This document shows, one piece after another, positions 37,392-51,879 of a stretch of 64,000 nucleotides of DNA (the first letter of the stretch is position 1; each line of letters begins with the position of its first letter). Below the pieces are notes generated by a model. That model was not told the origin of the DNA, made no database searches, and saw only the letters and a program-made list of their open reading frames with translations. Source of the DNA: Larus michahellis (lineage: Eukaryota > Chordata > Aves > Charadriiformes > Laridae); contig NC_133903.1 of assembly GCF_964199755.1 (NCBI RefSeq), positions 57,542,739-57,606,738 of the forward strand, read 5' to 3'. A program made the translations under genes and the position numbers.

Positions 37392-37936
37392 TGTACTGGT
37401 TTTGGATGGGCTAGAGTTATTTTCTTCACAGTAGCTGGTACGGGGCTATGTTTTGGAATGTGCTAAAACAGCGTTGATAACACACTGATGCTTTAGCCCT
37501 GAGCAGGGCGTGCACAGCCTCGAGGCCTTTTCTGCTCCTCACCCACCCCGCCAGCGATGGGCTGGGGGGGCACAAGGAGCTGGGAGGGGACACAGCTGAC
37601 CCCAACTGACCAAAGGGATGTCCCACACCATATGACGCAGCAATAAAAGCTGCGGAGAAAAAGGAGAAAGGAGGGACATTCAGAGTTACTGCGTTTGTCT
37701 TCCCAAATCACCATCTCACGTGATGGAGCCCAGCCTTCCTGGGGATGGCTGAGCACCTGCCTCCGATGGGGGGCGGTGAATGAATCCCTTGTTTTGCTTT
37801 ACCTACAAAACTGTCTTTATCTCAGCCCACGCGTTTTTACACTTTTACCCTTCTGATTCGCTCCTCCATCCCACAGGGGGAGAGAGAGCGAGCGGCTGGG
37901 TGGGCCTTGGCTGCCTGCTGGGGTTAAACCACAGCA
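37392..37936 (+). mobile_element. Solo LTR, ERVL-like, without clear target duplication
   Basis: It starts TGTACTGGTTTTGGATGGGC and has ttgataacacactgatg, typical of avian ERVL-like LTRs. It ends ggggttaaaccacagca. An AATAAAAGCTG at about 37641 stands where the LTR at 5455 has TATAAAAGCTG. Length is about 545 bp with no internal region. The flanking pentamers (ATCGT and ACCAT) differ, so the ends are diverged, truncated, or derived from inter-element recombination. Confidence 0.82.
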
Positions 37937-39624
37937 ACCATGATGGACCCCGGCGTAGAACAAACCAGGATGAACTGTATTAATTTCTTTGCTTCTCACA
38001 CAGCCTCAGATAATGCACCCAGACATACTAAAATTAATTTCAAAGACTGAACTTTACAGATCTTCCGAATTGCTCAAACAGCACTTAATACAAATGACCT
38101 CAAATGATTGGAAATAGGATAACAGGTGACCAAAACATGAAAAAGAAGAGTTTTCAGTGTGGTGACCGTCTATATTTTCATGGTTAGGAAAGCTGAATCC
38201 ACACTTTTATTGGAGCACAGCATGGAAAATAAATTCATATTTTCCAAATATCAAAAAGTATATACAACACTGCTCCACAGAGATGGAATACAAATCCATT
38301 TCTAAATTATCATTGCCTTCCTATGTCTATTTAGCATCTCGGCAGCCTTCCTTTCCCCATCTCCTTTTCTAAATGGATCCTGTCTTTCACTAACCAAAAG
38401 TTCAAGCACAATAAACAGACATTTCTTTGAGTGTATGCTGTCCCTACAGGGTTCAGTTCACATTAACACTTCCTAAGTTAGGTTTGTACATAGCACCGTA
38501 TACAGTACTACCAAGGATGCTGGTCTCAAAGGCTGGAATAAAACTTAACATTTCCTTGATCTTAGTCCTCCATTAGGTTCACTATTTAATAGCTTTTTCA
38601 GTTATATCAAAAAGATACAGTCTCACCTGCTCACCACCATTAAAAGCATACAAGTATGCAACACCCAGTCTCTGGGTGGGGAGAAGAGCTGGTGGGGTAG
38701 GGGTGCATCTCACATCAAGAGCAACAGTGTTCTGCCCTCTGAATAAGACAGAACTGTATTCCAGCGTGCTGATATCACAAAGAAGTCACTGCCAGCTCAA
38801 TTTCAGTTCCTTATTCTCAGTGTACCAGTGCACCTTCAAGAAAGAATAAAAAGACCACAAGATGAGAAAATGTCTCTTGCTCATGTATTTGAAGGCTACA
38901 ACCATAACAGACATCAAGCCGCCTATCATCAAGGCCAGACCCCCTCGACAGCAGCCATTCCTTTCTGTAAGGGAAAATCAGCAATGATATGCGATGATGG
39001 AAGGCATTGCCTTCCTCAAGGACCAATTTAGCACAGCAGGGGAACAGTAGCTAAGGCAATATGCATCTCAAAGCAGGAGAAAAATTAAAATAAAGGCAGG
39101 AAGAGGAAGAGTGGATCTGGAAGGGAGACTAAGGGATGAAAGTAGCAGTAGTAACCATGGTAAGGATAACCATGATAAGGACAGTAGATCAAGAAGAACA
39201 AATGCAGTCCTTGTAGTTCATTAGCGGAGAGGATACCTGGACTGAGAAAACTGGGACATCATAAGCAGAGCTGGAGCCTGGAGAAGTGCAAGTTTACCAG
39301 AATAGCTGCTGCTTTGTTCAACTTCTGTCTACCAAAAGGTGACATGCCTGTAAGAAGCCCACATCTGCACACCAGGTACCACGCAGCAGAATTACAGTGC
39401 TGCTGCTCCTGCTGTGGGCCCAGACCTCGTCACTCACCTCTGACTACCCAACCCAGATAAGCCACTGAAAGGATGTCTCCCAGGCTGTCCCTCTGCCTTC
39501 CTGAGTGGTGCTTGGCATGGCCCTTCCCACAGTGCCACTCCTTTCTTGCCTAGCCGGCATTCAGCGTGATCGTCGCGAGCTAATGCGAGAGCATCCTCAC
39601 ACCACACTACCTGGGGCAGCACTG

Positions 39625-39722
39625 CACTAGCACACCCTGATCTCATAGGACCTTAGTAAAGTCATCAATCTCCCTGCACCTCTGTTTCTGCCTCTTAAAT
39701 TTTACTGACTTACCTAACATAG
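39625..39722 (+). repeat. MIR-like ancient SINE relic
   Basis: gaccttagtaaagtcatc, aatctccctgcacctctgt and ttctgcctcttaaattttac resemble MIR sense sequence (gaccttgggcaagtcactt, ctctgtgcctcagtttcctc, tctgtaaaatg). Weak and diverged. Confidence 0.4.
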
Positions 39723-42700
39723 CTGAGAAGAAAAATTATTAGATTAGGAGCATATTAAAAGTTGTAGGGAATTCCCTTCACAGCTGGCTGCTGACAGAGC
39801 TGTGGAACTGTCTCCAAAACAATTTATAAGCCCTAGAAATACGTGATATTTGGATAAAGTATTTGTTGAATCACCCTTATCTTTTGACCTTTTATTTTTT
39901 CAGAACATAAAGACACAAATTCTGACTAAATGTGCGTTATTAACCCAAAATCCAGTAGCGAAAGTGTAAAGAAACAACTGCTTACACAAATCATTGAAAG
40001 GTGATGTATGGAATTCAAATTTTTCACCTGTAGCGCTCAGTCCTTCAAACCAAAGCTTCCATTAATAAAAACTCAGGGCTCTTTTTCAAAGCGGTTACGG
40101 ATTTAGGCAGTCCACTTGAAAATATTCTTCCACCTATTCAGCAGGTGAGGGACAGCAGTCGACTCCCAGGCCCCTGCACGCTGCTGCTGAAATGCAGCAC
40201 CCGCTCCACCAGCCCGGACCAGCAGCTGCTGAAGGCGGAGGTGACCAGGGTCCGCAGCCCAGCCACGCAGAACTGCTGCCTGTTTGGGTATACCTCCCTG
40301 ACCTTCAGCTCCCACCGCAGAGTAAATGCGTAATAACTGCAGGCTTTTTAACCACTAATAATAGATACCCCATATAAAGATACACAAAATAGAGATAAGT
40401 ACGGTTTTACAGGTTCACAGGAAATTTTGTCTTGGTGGTCCGCTTGATCACGTATATTTGAAGGATAACACCAAAACGTTCTCAGTGTGAAAAGGACTCT
40501 AGTCTAGGGGAAACTTGAACTCCCTTGCTGCCTGCCCCCGTGATTTCTGTGATTGATTATATATATCCTCATCTTAGTTTTAAGCTATTCTTCATTTATT
40601 TCATTTGCAACATTTCTAAGCCTTTTCCTGATAATCATTTTATTCCCTCATCTTCCTTTCATTTGGCAACAGCTGAGCTGGCAGCAAGCCCAAAACATGG
40701 TAAATGACAAATCACTACCAGATGAAGCTGTGAGTTTTACATAGAGCATTTCCTCCAGCCACAGAATACTTTGAGGCCCAATAAAATTACCAAACTGACT
40801 GAGAATTACACCAAGATCAAGCTTTACATGAAGGCCTCCCAGTTACAGAAAACCATACTAATTCTCCAAGCTGTGAATCAAGTGACTGGGTTAATGAAGC
40901 CCCAGAAAAGCTGCAGAATCAGAAGCAGCCATAGCAATGCAAATCCATAGCAGGTCCCCCAGCCAGCGTTTAATACTTGCTGCCTCACCTGGGAGCAGGA
41001 AAGGCCCTTTGTTCCCCTAGAGAGACAGCAGCCATGGAGAGAAATGCTCCACAAGGAGCAGTTATCCCCCTTGTGTCCGCCCTTATCCACGATAAAGCTA
41101 CGGGAGCTGCGCCAGGTTACCTCCCCGCAGATGGGGCTCGGAGAGGGTGGTGCTTCTCCAACACAGCCACAGAAAGTTTCCCAGCAATCCAGCATTTTGG
41201 GCCAAGGAAAAGCACTACCAGAACTCCCTGCTGCTAACCACCATGGTAACCCCTTCTCTGCAGAGCGCGTCTCCCCTAGAGGGTGACAGGAAAGTGGGAT
41301 GAAGTTACAGTCAGGGAGAAGATGTTTCTCCTGGGTACTCTCCAAGCAGGACAAAGTTGCCTTTTTCCTGGGAGTCCTCCCCGCAGTCTGTGAGCCCAGC
41401 ACTGAAGCCACAAGGCATGAAATGTGTGTGTTTTACTGAACCTTGTTTCACCTCTCAGGGCTGATGCCACAGGACGTTGCCTTTTGTTACCCAAAACTAT
41501 CAGACCAGAATTGAGACACTCCATCTTGCAAAAAGGCTTCCCTGTTTTTTGCTAGGTAGACATTTTTAATCAAGGCTTTGGCATTTACAGTGCCCTTGGA
41601 GCTCATGCATAGAGTTATATTTCTTTATCTAGCTGTACAGACAGAGGTCTGAATTTCTGTGTATGGTAATTCTATAGGAGATAAGAACGATAAAGTGGAT
41701 GTAAACCGAAACCATTCTGAGTCACTTAATGTAGGCTAAACAATGCCTGGCTATGGACATAACCAAAAGACATAAAGTGAAGCCAGCAGAGTCCTAAACA
41801 AAGAAAACGCTCCTGAGGTATACCCTTCGGAAATTTTCAAGATGAACGATACAGCCATGCAATGAATGTTTAAAAGTAAAATCGCAAGGAAAGGAAAAGA
41901 CTGAATAACAAAGTGGTGTTTGGCTATAGTTCTGCATACCCAGATGCTACACAACTTGTTTTTCATAATCGCTGGAAAACCACTCCCTTAAGAGGTGTTT
42001 GTAAGATACTGAACAGTTATGTATACGAACACAGAATACATAGCACGTATCAGGCTTACTTAGCTGCTTCCAATTTCAACCCTCATTCACCAAGGACTTC
42101 ATTCAGCATTCACAGAGTAGGGTTAGGACAGTTTGTTGCCCCCAGAAAGCTAGTACACATTCAGGCTTGTCTGACTCCAAGGTGGCACGGGACTGAGTAG
42201 CGCTGGGGTTACCAGGCTGCACACACGACAAACCAGCCTGTGGGAAGCAAATGCCCACATCTCCCCATCGCTCCTGCTGCCGGACCACTGCGCTGGACAC
42301 AGAATGACCTGCAGGACACTGCTGCGCCCGGAGCAGCAAAGCCCAGAGTGTTTTACAGCCAGAGGAGCACAGCTCTGCCTGCTGCAAAAATACACAAACA
42401 AGGTCATGCGTACTCATTCTTGGGAGAGTTAGAGTTGAGAGTTTTATGAACAATCCCATACACCGTTTTTCTTTCAAAAAGGCCAAAAGCCTGGGCTGGT
42501 CTCACAAGCCTGCCATGAGGCAGGATGCTCGGGATGAGGGTGTCCAGGCACAGGGGTCCCTGCCACCTGCGGGCAGAGAGCAGGGGCCCGGCCCCCCCCA
42601 GACCAGCCGTACCACACAGCCCCAGCCCTTGCCCAGCCACGCCGCCATGCTGCGGCACAGAGCGAGGGGGGACGAGAGGACTTCGCACCCCACACCCTTC

Positions 42701-43609
42701 ACCCCCTGTCCCAGCTCTGCCCGGTGCTCGGGAGCCAGGCCAGGACCACCGAGGGGAGGCTGCTGGTGGTGGGTGGCAGCAGGACAAATGCCCGGGACCC
42801 CTCAGCCGGGTTTGGGCACCAGCTGGTGAGTGGGAAATCAGTGGAAACAGCCACGAGCACCTCAGTCTGGCACCTTGCTAAGATGCTCATTTGTTACCAC
42901 CGGAGTGACTGTTCTTCTCCAACATTTTATCTCTTGAAACATCTTTGAAGTTAAACATTGCCTGAGAAATAACTGTACTGCATCCCTTCAGCCTCCTCAG
43001 TTGGCAAACCTGCACCCCTCCTCAGGGGGACACGGGCCAGCCCCAGCCACCCCGAGCTGGGCAGGAGGGATGTCAGGGAACCCCTGCAGCCCCCCCAGCT
43101 CACACAGCGCAGCCCCCCATGCACCCACGGCACCCAGCTGTAACAACCACGGCAGCATCCGCAGCCCCCGAGCGCACGGGACAGGGACCACCACGCTGAA
43201 ATCGCAGCGAGCGGTAGGTGGAGGTGAGGGAAACTTCAAAGGGTCAAGTCCAGACGAGACCTTCCTGTCTCGGGGAGTCGCACGCAGTCCAGGAGAGGAG
43301 AGCCAGGGGAGGCCTGTCAACCTTCATTGGCCACAGGTAATGGTACAGGGTAATTTCTGCTGATAATGTCACCGGAAGAGGAAATCCTGCAGACTAAACT
43401 CATTAAGGTCTGAGGGGAACATGGTGAGGGGCTCTTTCTGCAGGAGGAGGACCATAGGCTGAGTCTGTCTGAGTGGGGGAGCATCACTCATGGCACACAG
43501 ACTGAAAGCTCTCAGGGCTTTCTTCTTTGGTATATGTTAGTTCTTAAAGCCTGACTTCTCACTTTCGAGTCAAAACTCATCTGTTCTTCCAGAAAGCACC
43601 CACCTCCCC

Positions 43610-43623
43610 AAAAAAAAAAAAAA
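43610..43623 (+). repeat. Poly-A run (14) with CAAA tail
   Basis: A run followed by caaacaaaaaacc. No source gene recognised. Confidence 0.85.
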
Positions 43624-46600
43624 CAAACAAAAAACCAAAAGAAGGTGGCAGAGTGATGCTCAAGAGCCAGAAATTTGGAGGCATTTGAGCAACTTTCCTT
43701 CATTGGCGCTCTGGTATCAGGTAAGCCAATAAATAAGATATTACATTTCCGTAAGTGCTCGTTACATAGGCCATTAAATGTAATGCAGGTATTTCCATTG
43801 GCTTTGGATCAAGACCAGTAATGCCTTGAAGCTAAGGCTTTCCAAGTACTCTATGGGCAGTGGTGGAATAGTCCTCAACAGCTCTTCACCAAAGGGTGGC
43901 ATCGTTTGCAAAACCAAACACTGCTATTCAGGAGGCACCTGAGGCACAGACAGATTTAGCACCCAGCCCTCGCCTCCCTCGTGCCCCTGCAGATGTGCAG
44001 CAAGTCCCTTGTGTCACGGGCAGGAGGGGGCACCACAACATGGGGCTGCCCGTGGGACGAGCAGCCTGTGCCCGCCAGGCACTGGTGGCATTGCCGGCCC
44101 TGGTAGACCACCCACAGCAGTGTCCCACACATGCTCCATGGCTTCTAGGCTGCTGCTGATGCGGTTGCTTTTTGGCACATCAGTAACAGATTTGGAGAAC
44201 ATGTGCAAGTTCCTCCTCTTCTGAGTCCACAGCACGGCAGCAAAGCTCAGCCTACTCAACTCCAGAGAAAAGGCCCTGGACTGAAGCAATGCAGCCTCAT
44301 CCCTGATATTTTATAGGAAAATATTTTGGCGTTACGACAGCTGAAATTAAATAAAGCTAGGATGAGTGGCATTTAATCTGCCAATCCTCGCAGAAGCGGT
44401 TAACTTGAAAACAGAAGATCAATGGTTGTAAGCTTGTGTCTCCTCTTTGACAGCACAGCCCCGACCTGGCCCTGCCGAGGCGGCAAGGCACCGGCGGCAG
44501 CACCGTGGCCACGGCTCCTCTCCTGAATCAGCAAAGCATCCCACCCCTCCCTCCACACCGCCGCGGCCTCCCCCGTTAGAGACACAGGCACGCAACCTGA
44601 CACAGGCAAAATTCCACTGCCTGGTTAAAGAAATTTGGCTTCATCTGGAAACAAAAAAACAATTATGATGTGACACCAGCACCAGTCCGAAATTTTCTGA
44701 TGGACACATGTACCTCAGAAGACACTAGCTTGTCAGAAGTGAAACAACTTGGGGGAAAATATGTCACTTTTGAGGAATGTTTTAAAACAAAGATGAAGAG
44801 AAAGCATTTACAGTAAAACTAAACATTATATTTCTACCTATTTTTTTTCAAGTGTTGAAATGTCCAGGTTTTTTAATGTCCGCTAAACTGTAAAATGTAA
44901 GATCAACATTTCAATAAAGTGTCTTGATTTTGTTAATCAGACTGTTCACTTTTTTTTTTTTTAGAATTTGAGATCACAGGAAATGTGGAAATCTGCTCCA
45001 GAACAAAAGGCTGAAATCATAAACTTCACTACAAAATTAACAGTCCTGTACCTGCACTGCTGCACTTCGAAGCATTCACCCGTATTTGTGGATTATGCTC
45101 TTTCACTCAGCATATCTAAAATGTCAGCATAACCACTCCTTTGCAGACAAACATATGTATTTCATCTGTGTACACGCATACTTCCATGAGAAACTTCAAA
45201 TCTGCCTAGAGAAGACCAATCTTGCGGTCATTATTCAGAGGGAAGGCAGAGTGAGGATCACAGCGCCGTTACGTGAATTTCGACTTTTGAACACAGAACT
45301 CCTACGCTTGTCATCACTAAATACGCAAGTAGCTTTTGCATCCAAAAAGTGTAAGTAACACGTTACATGAACCAAACCACTTGTCTAAGGTGGCCTTTCT
45401 GAGAAATGAAAGACAAAATTAAGGAGAGTACAAACTATCTGAAAACACAGTAAATGGAATCCCTGTGACTCCAAGGCAGGAGGGACGGTTTAACTCAAAA
45501 CAGAGTAAGTCAAAAAGCCTCAAAATATCCCAGAGGCTGAGTTCTGCCTAGCCAAGTCAAACAGGCATCGCTTCCCTGCAAAACAGGTCTATTCACACAC
45601 TGCAACAGCAGCAGGTACAGAGATGTACGCTGCAGCACTACACCCGCCCCTCGCTGCGACAGGAGCCCGGGGCCACGCTCCGGCTCGCTGCTCCTCACAC
45701 ACACCAGTGGCCAGGAACGCCAGTGCAGAAGCTGATGGTGCTCGTGCCCCGCCACGAGAGCCGGCACCCCCAGATCCTCCAGGAGCCCCCCAGCCCGCCC
45801 GGGCACTGGGCTCACCGGAGGCCAGCAGGGCTACCGGGGCAGCTGGAGGCACGGGACTGGTCGGCTCGACAGCAGGACAGTGCCCAGCACTCTGAAAACC
45901 CGGCCACAACACCCCTCGGGTGTCAGAGCACATTTTCCACTCAAAACTCTGGGACTGGATATTGTGCTAAACCTCCCATCTCCAAATACCCACACGTGAG
46001 GCGGGTGCCTGAGGCAGCAGAAACCACCACCGCGAGCTGCTTGCGCAGGGACCCATGCGCTAGACAACGTCCTGCACGGTGGCAGTGGGGCCAGGCCTGT
46101 CCCCATCGCAGTCAATAGATTCATCGTCTCCACCCTGAGCAGGGTGAGCCTCGTGTGAGGCCGTGGGTGTCCGAATTGCTTTTTTTCAGATGCATATTGC
46201 AGACTGTTGAACCCTTGCACGAGGCGCAGACTCTCTGCTGCTGGAATCTGCGGCTTCAGATTGCAGGGCAGAGCGCTGAACCGACAGAGAAAAACCGACT
46301 ACGAAACCAACTCTTAGATGCATGTGTGTGTACATAATCTATCCCCGGGACTGTTTATTAGTATTGCGAGCTGTACACATACAACCTTAAAATAACCGCT
46401 CCCTCCGGTATCCCATTTGCAGAGGCAGATATTATACCCCTTGACTGGATCCATTACTCTTCCAACACTTCCCTAAAATAACTGTTTTGGTTTGGGAATT
46501 TAAATGGAAGGAAGCATAAATATGTAGGCCAGAACGTATTTAAAGCATCGCTTCTGTTCACTGAGCTGGTCTAACTCTGATTCCTTCTTCGTTCCTGATC

Positions 46601-49600
46601 ATGGTCTTTAAAGCCCTTTGCATCAGATCCACACGCCTGTGCTTTTGCCTGGGCGTTACCTCTCACCCGAGACAACAGCAGGAGGGTTCAGAACAGACAA
46701 CTCCTGCACCGACACGGCCATGGGCTCTCGGCGTAGGAGGACAGTGCTTCAGGTGATCCTGGAAAAGATGAGAGCTCTTCTCTCTGCTGGACCAAGCTGA
46801 ATGGAGCCTCCTTGCACATCTTCATGTGTACCTTAATGAGGACTAACACAAACCTTAACTAACACACCTTGTGGGAGCATCTGTCCTCAACTGATCTTCA
46901 AAATTATGAACTTTCTATTGCCAGTGTGTAACTGTTCTCTGAAAAAGGGGCAGAAAGAACCACCTGCCCCAGCCCCTGTGGCAAAACGGGAGGTGTTGTG
47001 GTCGGTGAAAGCACGACGATGCACTCGTGGAGCCGCCCATCCCACGTTAACTATTCTTATTATCAAAATGCAACTGGCGCTTACACAGAGTGGATAAAAA
47101 CAAGTCCATTTGCCAAATCAAGCTGGTGAAAAAATACTTGATTCCAATTTTCACTTATAGTAAAAACAGTCTACTTACAATGGCGTCTCTACAAACCCTG
47201 CAAGACAGCAGAGCTAGAAGGAAGGGACGGATGCTCCTCTTGCACCGAGCAGAACTTCTTTAGTGACATGAACTGCAGAAAAAGCAGGGTCCAGCAATAT
47301 CTGTAACATTATTTCTTAAGACTGATCCTGAGAAAAAATTCTATTTCTCTTACAGAACTATTTTAAAACATATTTTTTTCTTCTTGAATAAAAATGTTAT
47401 TGTATTTGAGGTCTTAATCACATAATTAGTAACAACAACAAATTAAAATGAATGAATCCCATTCTGATTTAATTTGCTTTCTTACTTAAGTAAGAAGTAC
47501 ACAAAACACCATTAAGTTGTTTTGAGTCCCCTCTTTAAATCCTAACCATGAATTCCTACACCTAGATAAAACCAAATCAGAACAAGGCTTTTTGTTTGGT
47601 GTGAGCTGAGGGAGGGGTAGCGCACACGGTCCCCACCGACTCCAAGGTGGCGGCTTTCACTGCTGCTCAGGGGTTCTGGTCAGGGATTGCTCAGCGATAT
47701 GGGGCCGTGTGCAGAGGATTACACAGGATCCGCTACTTGGAATAGTGCAAGGAAGCTTTAACCACAATGTACAATATCCAGAAAGACATTAGCCTAAGGA
47801 TGAGGGAGGTCTGACACTTGTCAAAAAAGCAGACAGAGAGGAACGGGTTCGTTGAGCTGTGCTGACACCGCCCTCTCCTTCGGCGCCGACACTCCTGCAG
47901 GGCACCTCACCCCGAGGCAGCTGCTCCGTTCGGTTCTAAGCACCACGTAGAAGCCGGGGTCACTTCTCTAGCGAAGGCATTGCACGTGCCCCGGTAACAA
48001 TCAGACACGTGGCCCACAGACCCCGTTTGAGGAGGGTCTCAAAGCACTCACTCAGGAGACACCAGCAAAGACCACCCAATGGTGATGGCTGAGCTGCAGG
48101 CGACATGACACTGGGGGCTGAGCCCAGGCACCGATCTCCCCACCACACACCAAGTCACATGCACGTGACAACTAGGGGGCAGGGGGCTATTAATCTTTGC
48201 CAGGTCTTCCAAATTAGCCCACCTCTGCACACACAGAGGACACTGTAGCTACCTGCCACTGACGTATACCAGTCCCACCTGTGCTTGTTGCCAGAGCCAT
48301 GGGGTAGGTCCTGGTCTAGAAGTCACTACCCTGCCACAAAGCAGAAAAGAAACACAGCATGAAGCAGAGGATTTGTTGGGATGGTCCATCTGCCCTCCCA
48401 CCACCTTGATGAGGTTCATGGGTCTCTCCTCTCATCTCACTTTTCTCCAAGTGGTGCCCAGGCTTTTCCCTGTGCACAGCTGCAGAAGCCTCTCACCCCG
48501 AGCACTCACGCGAGCCCACCCTGCAGGGCTGCTCCGGCAGCCTGGTGAGAGCCAGAGCCTGCAGCTGCACCCATGCACGTGGGAACAGGTCCAAGAAAGG
48601 GGACCTGCCACATAGCTGCTGGTCTCCAGCCAGACTGATACCTGAGCACCAGAGAGCAAATGCTGCTCCACTAGGATGCACAGGAGATGCAGCCAAGGTC
48701 AACCTCAAATTCTTCAGATGGCCAACGACAGCATAAATGAAGAAACATTGCAGGGAGAGCTCTTAACCACACACAGGGCAGAGGAAGGGACCTTGTCTGT
48801 CAGTTTGGCAAGCGTTGTGGGGAATTCTGTGTCTACTCAAGAAGTGCTGTCACAGACCAGAGCAGCCACCATCTCCCTGCAGGGATGAGTCCTAGCTAGA
48901 GCCTCTGCCTGCTGTAGAAGACTTATTGGTGGCTAGATGGGTACTGCACATTTGATCATTCGTATCTGCTGCACCAATCATCATTCTAAACCTACTTTCA
49001 CCATCCATTCATTGTGGAAAGGAGTCCTTCATTGTAACACCTTCTCTGGCCTTTAGATGTAATAGCTGTCTGGTCAGACTCCGTTCTTCTTGTATATACC
49101 ACCAAGTCATACATAACGTAGCTGAATAGCACATTCATAGCTTCTAGCACTGAATAGAATCCATATGTTCTCCTCTTGTCCCTCCGCAGAGATTTAGCTG
49201 TCTGAGATACTTGCTATGGGACCCTGCGTATCCCGTTCAACACCAACATTCAGACATAAAGCAGGATCATATGTCCTGGCCCCTTCCTCCGTGAGAATGC
49301 GGGGCGTGATCGGCCACCAGTATGAAAACCCCCCAGAACACTGGCATGAACTGCAGACATACCAAATGCAATGCAATGAAGACAGGATAAATGTAATTTC
49401 CATGTCTGAACTCTCTATGATTTTGTCTTACAAGAAAATGCAGGTTCCCAAAATAACAGTGCAAAGCAGACATGGAAGCGCAGCAGAAATCACTGCGGAG
49501 TGTAAGCAGTAAAAGAAGAGCAAGCGGGGCCGTTTCCCGCTCTGCTTACAGCCATGGAGGAGGCAAAACCACGCAGACCCTGATGCGAGCGCAGCTGCGG

Positions 49601-51879
49601 CAGCGGGCATGAGGCAGGGAGGCTCTCAGAGACTCATCTCTCCGCCTGCCAAAATCCCCGACTCCAGCACGACTGGGCTCCACATCCTGCAGCCTTTCAG
49701 CAGGTAGAGCAGGGCAAGGTGACGTGTAAACCTGCCCCTGGATGCCATCAGCGGCTGGCTGCTGGGGAGCTAAATGTTTGGGCATTTCTAACACAGCAGC
49801 AGAATAGTGTCAGCATTATAGTCTGTGCAACACTGGTGGCAAGTCAGTGCTCCACGGAATTCTAAATTCTCTTTCATCCCATTAGACGCTCTCTCCATGA
49901 GAGTTAGATAAATAATTTTTCTCCTGCTCAAGCACCGACATACACATGGTACTAAGAAACAGCAAAACATGAGACGGTGAAGTGCTGCTTTATGTAAAGC
50001 TTCTTCCAGGTAATCAGCCAGAGTTGACTCATTTTTGAATGTTTGTTTGCACAGATTAAAACAAACAGTTGCCTTTAAAATCTCCAGTGATTCCCTCTGT
50101 TGCTCTCCTTGCTGTCCCAAACTGAAGCAATGAACAGAAGATTATCATTAGATCACGAGTAAAAAAACGTATCTTCTGTCAGACGTTTGTTGTGGAGTAC
50201 AAAGAGTATTGAGGGGATCCTATAGAGGGTATCACACACACACATCAGTGGCTCTTGGGCCCCACAGAGGGGACAAGCAGTTTCGTGTAGAGCAGTGAGG
50301 TGAACAAGAATCCTCCTGTTCGTGCAACCAGTAAACTTTAGGTACTGTTTAATGTGCTGCTTAAATAACCGATTTCTTCTGTTACTTTTTTTCTTCTTTT
50401 TTTTTTTAACGTACGCTCAGTGAAACACTCCCTCGCTGCCCTGCAAAAGCAGAGAGACAACAGCCAGGGTGCTGCTGGCCGCAGCAGGAACGGGACTGGA
50501 TCCCGATCCCCAACGGTTGCAGCCAAGGTCCCACAGCACAAGGCTTCTTCCTAAAGCCACAACGTGCTCACAGATCGGAGATGCACTGTAAATCCTGACC
50601 AGCATGCTTTCATGTGTGCACACATTAGTTCATCTAAGAAAACTGCTCGGAACAAGCAAACGGACGGAGGAAGTTGTGTTAAATTTACATGCCATGTCCC
50701 CTATCCTGTCCCCTGCACAGAAGCACTGGATTGCTTTCAAGCAGTAAACTAACAAAAGCAGATGTCTGGGCAGAAACACACGCTGTCTGGGCATTTCATG
50801 CTGCTCTAGAGCAACATCACTCTGGCACCAGGTAAAATTTCCCCGCTTAGTTCTATGAGTGTCAGTCAAGGGTTAATGTAGCCCTATCTGTGTAAAAACG
50901 ATAAACTTCTACTTAAAATGCTACACGGAACACCTGCAGCCTCTGCGCTTTCAAAAGAAATGTATTTTATTTCAGAGAATTACAGTAGCACTTTGTGCAC
51001 ACCAGACACAAAATTGTAAATCTTGATTCCCTCCCTGCTTGCAGACACATGCAAACATTTTGGCAATTGTAACCTGTGGGCAGCGAACCCGGATCTTGTT
51101 TCTGGAGGTTCGCTGTGGTTTTCAGATCTGGTATGAATGAATCACCTTTTTTCATGAGCTCCCTTCCCAACTAGTCCACTTAGTAAACAAAACATCTCCA
51201 GATAGGTAGTCCCAAATGTGCTTGGTTTTTAACAGACATTTTCATTTTAATACACATGCTGAACATTGCATCGACATGCAAAGTCATAAATTAGCTGGGG
51301 AAGGCTTTGAAAGCTCACATCCTGAAACAGAGCGAATCTGCCCTTTAATTCACATTGCCAAGAAGAGTCCTCTGTACTGATCCGCCAGGAGAAAGTCACA
51401 GCACTGAGTGTGCAACGAGGTACTCATTGTAACGCGCTCAGAGAAGTGTCACGTCCTTAATCATACAGCAACCAAAGTCATTCAAATCCCTGAGTAACAG
51501 CCAAAATTTTCAACAGTGGCTAGTGGTTAGGGAGACTGAAGTATTGAAGTGTCAGAGGTAGCACAGCTCCTCAATTCCTAATTTTCACCAACCTAAGCAC
51601 TACTTGAAGAGAAGTGCCCTGAACATGTCTGCAGCTGAGCTCTGAAAAACTGAAACGCAGACGCTTAGGAGTCCCTGAATAAATGCCAAGCGAAAGCAAG
51701 CCCATTCGGAAGGCCCTGGTGTGCTTGCTCAGTGCGCAGTATCTGTGTGGAAAGAGGGCACCGCGGACCACACCACACACCTGCCGACCAGAGCACAGCC
51801 TTCGGCATCGAAGAGCAGGATTTTGGCCCCAAGGTAGCAAATATGATTTTTCTCGGAAAAGCACTTGCTCTGCTGTGGG

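Larger units (their letters stand above)
37937..51879. other. Intergenic, about 14 kb, no gene seen
   Basis: Alternating AT-rich DNA and GC-rich, low-CpG patches (about 42180-42870, 43000-43330, 43950-44130, 44450-44600, 45640-46100, 48450-48660). A MIR-like relic lies at 39625 and a poly-A at 43610. A short CA repeat lies at about 50232-50245. The frames, including 49216-49512 (+, 98 codons), have no recognised family. Confidence 0.55.

Noticed and set aside
49216..49512. 98-codon + strand open frame with balanced composition
   Set aside because: No recognised family, and the opposite strand is equally open. Kept only as unassigned DNA.
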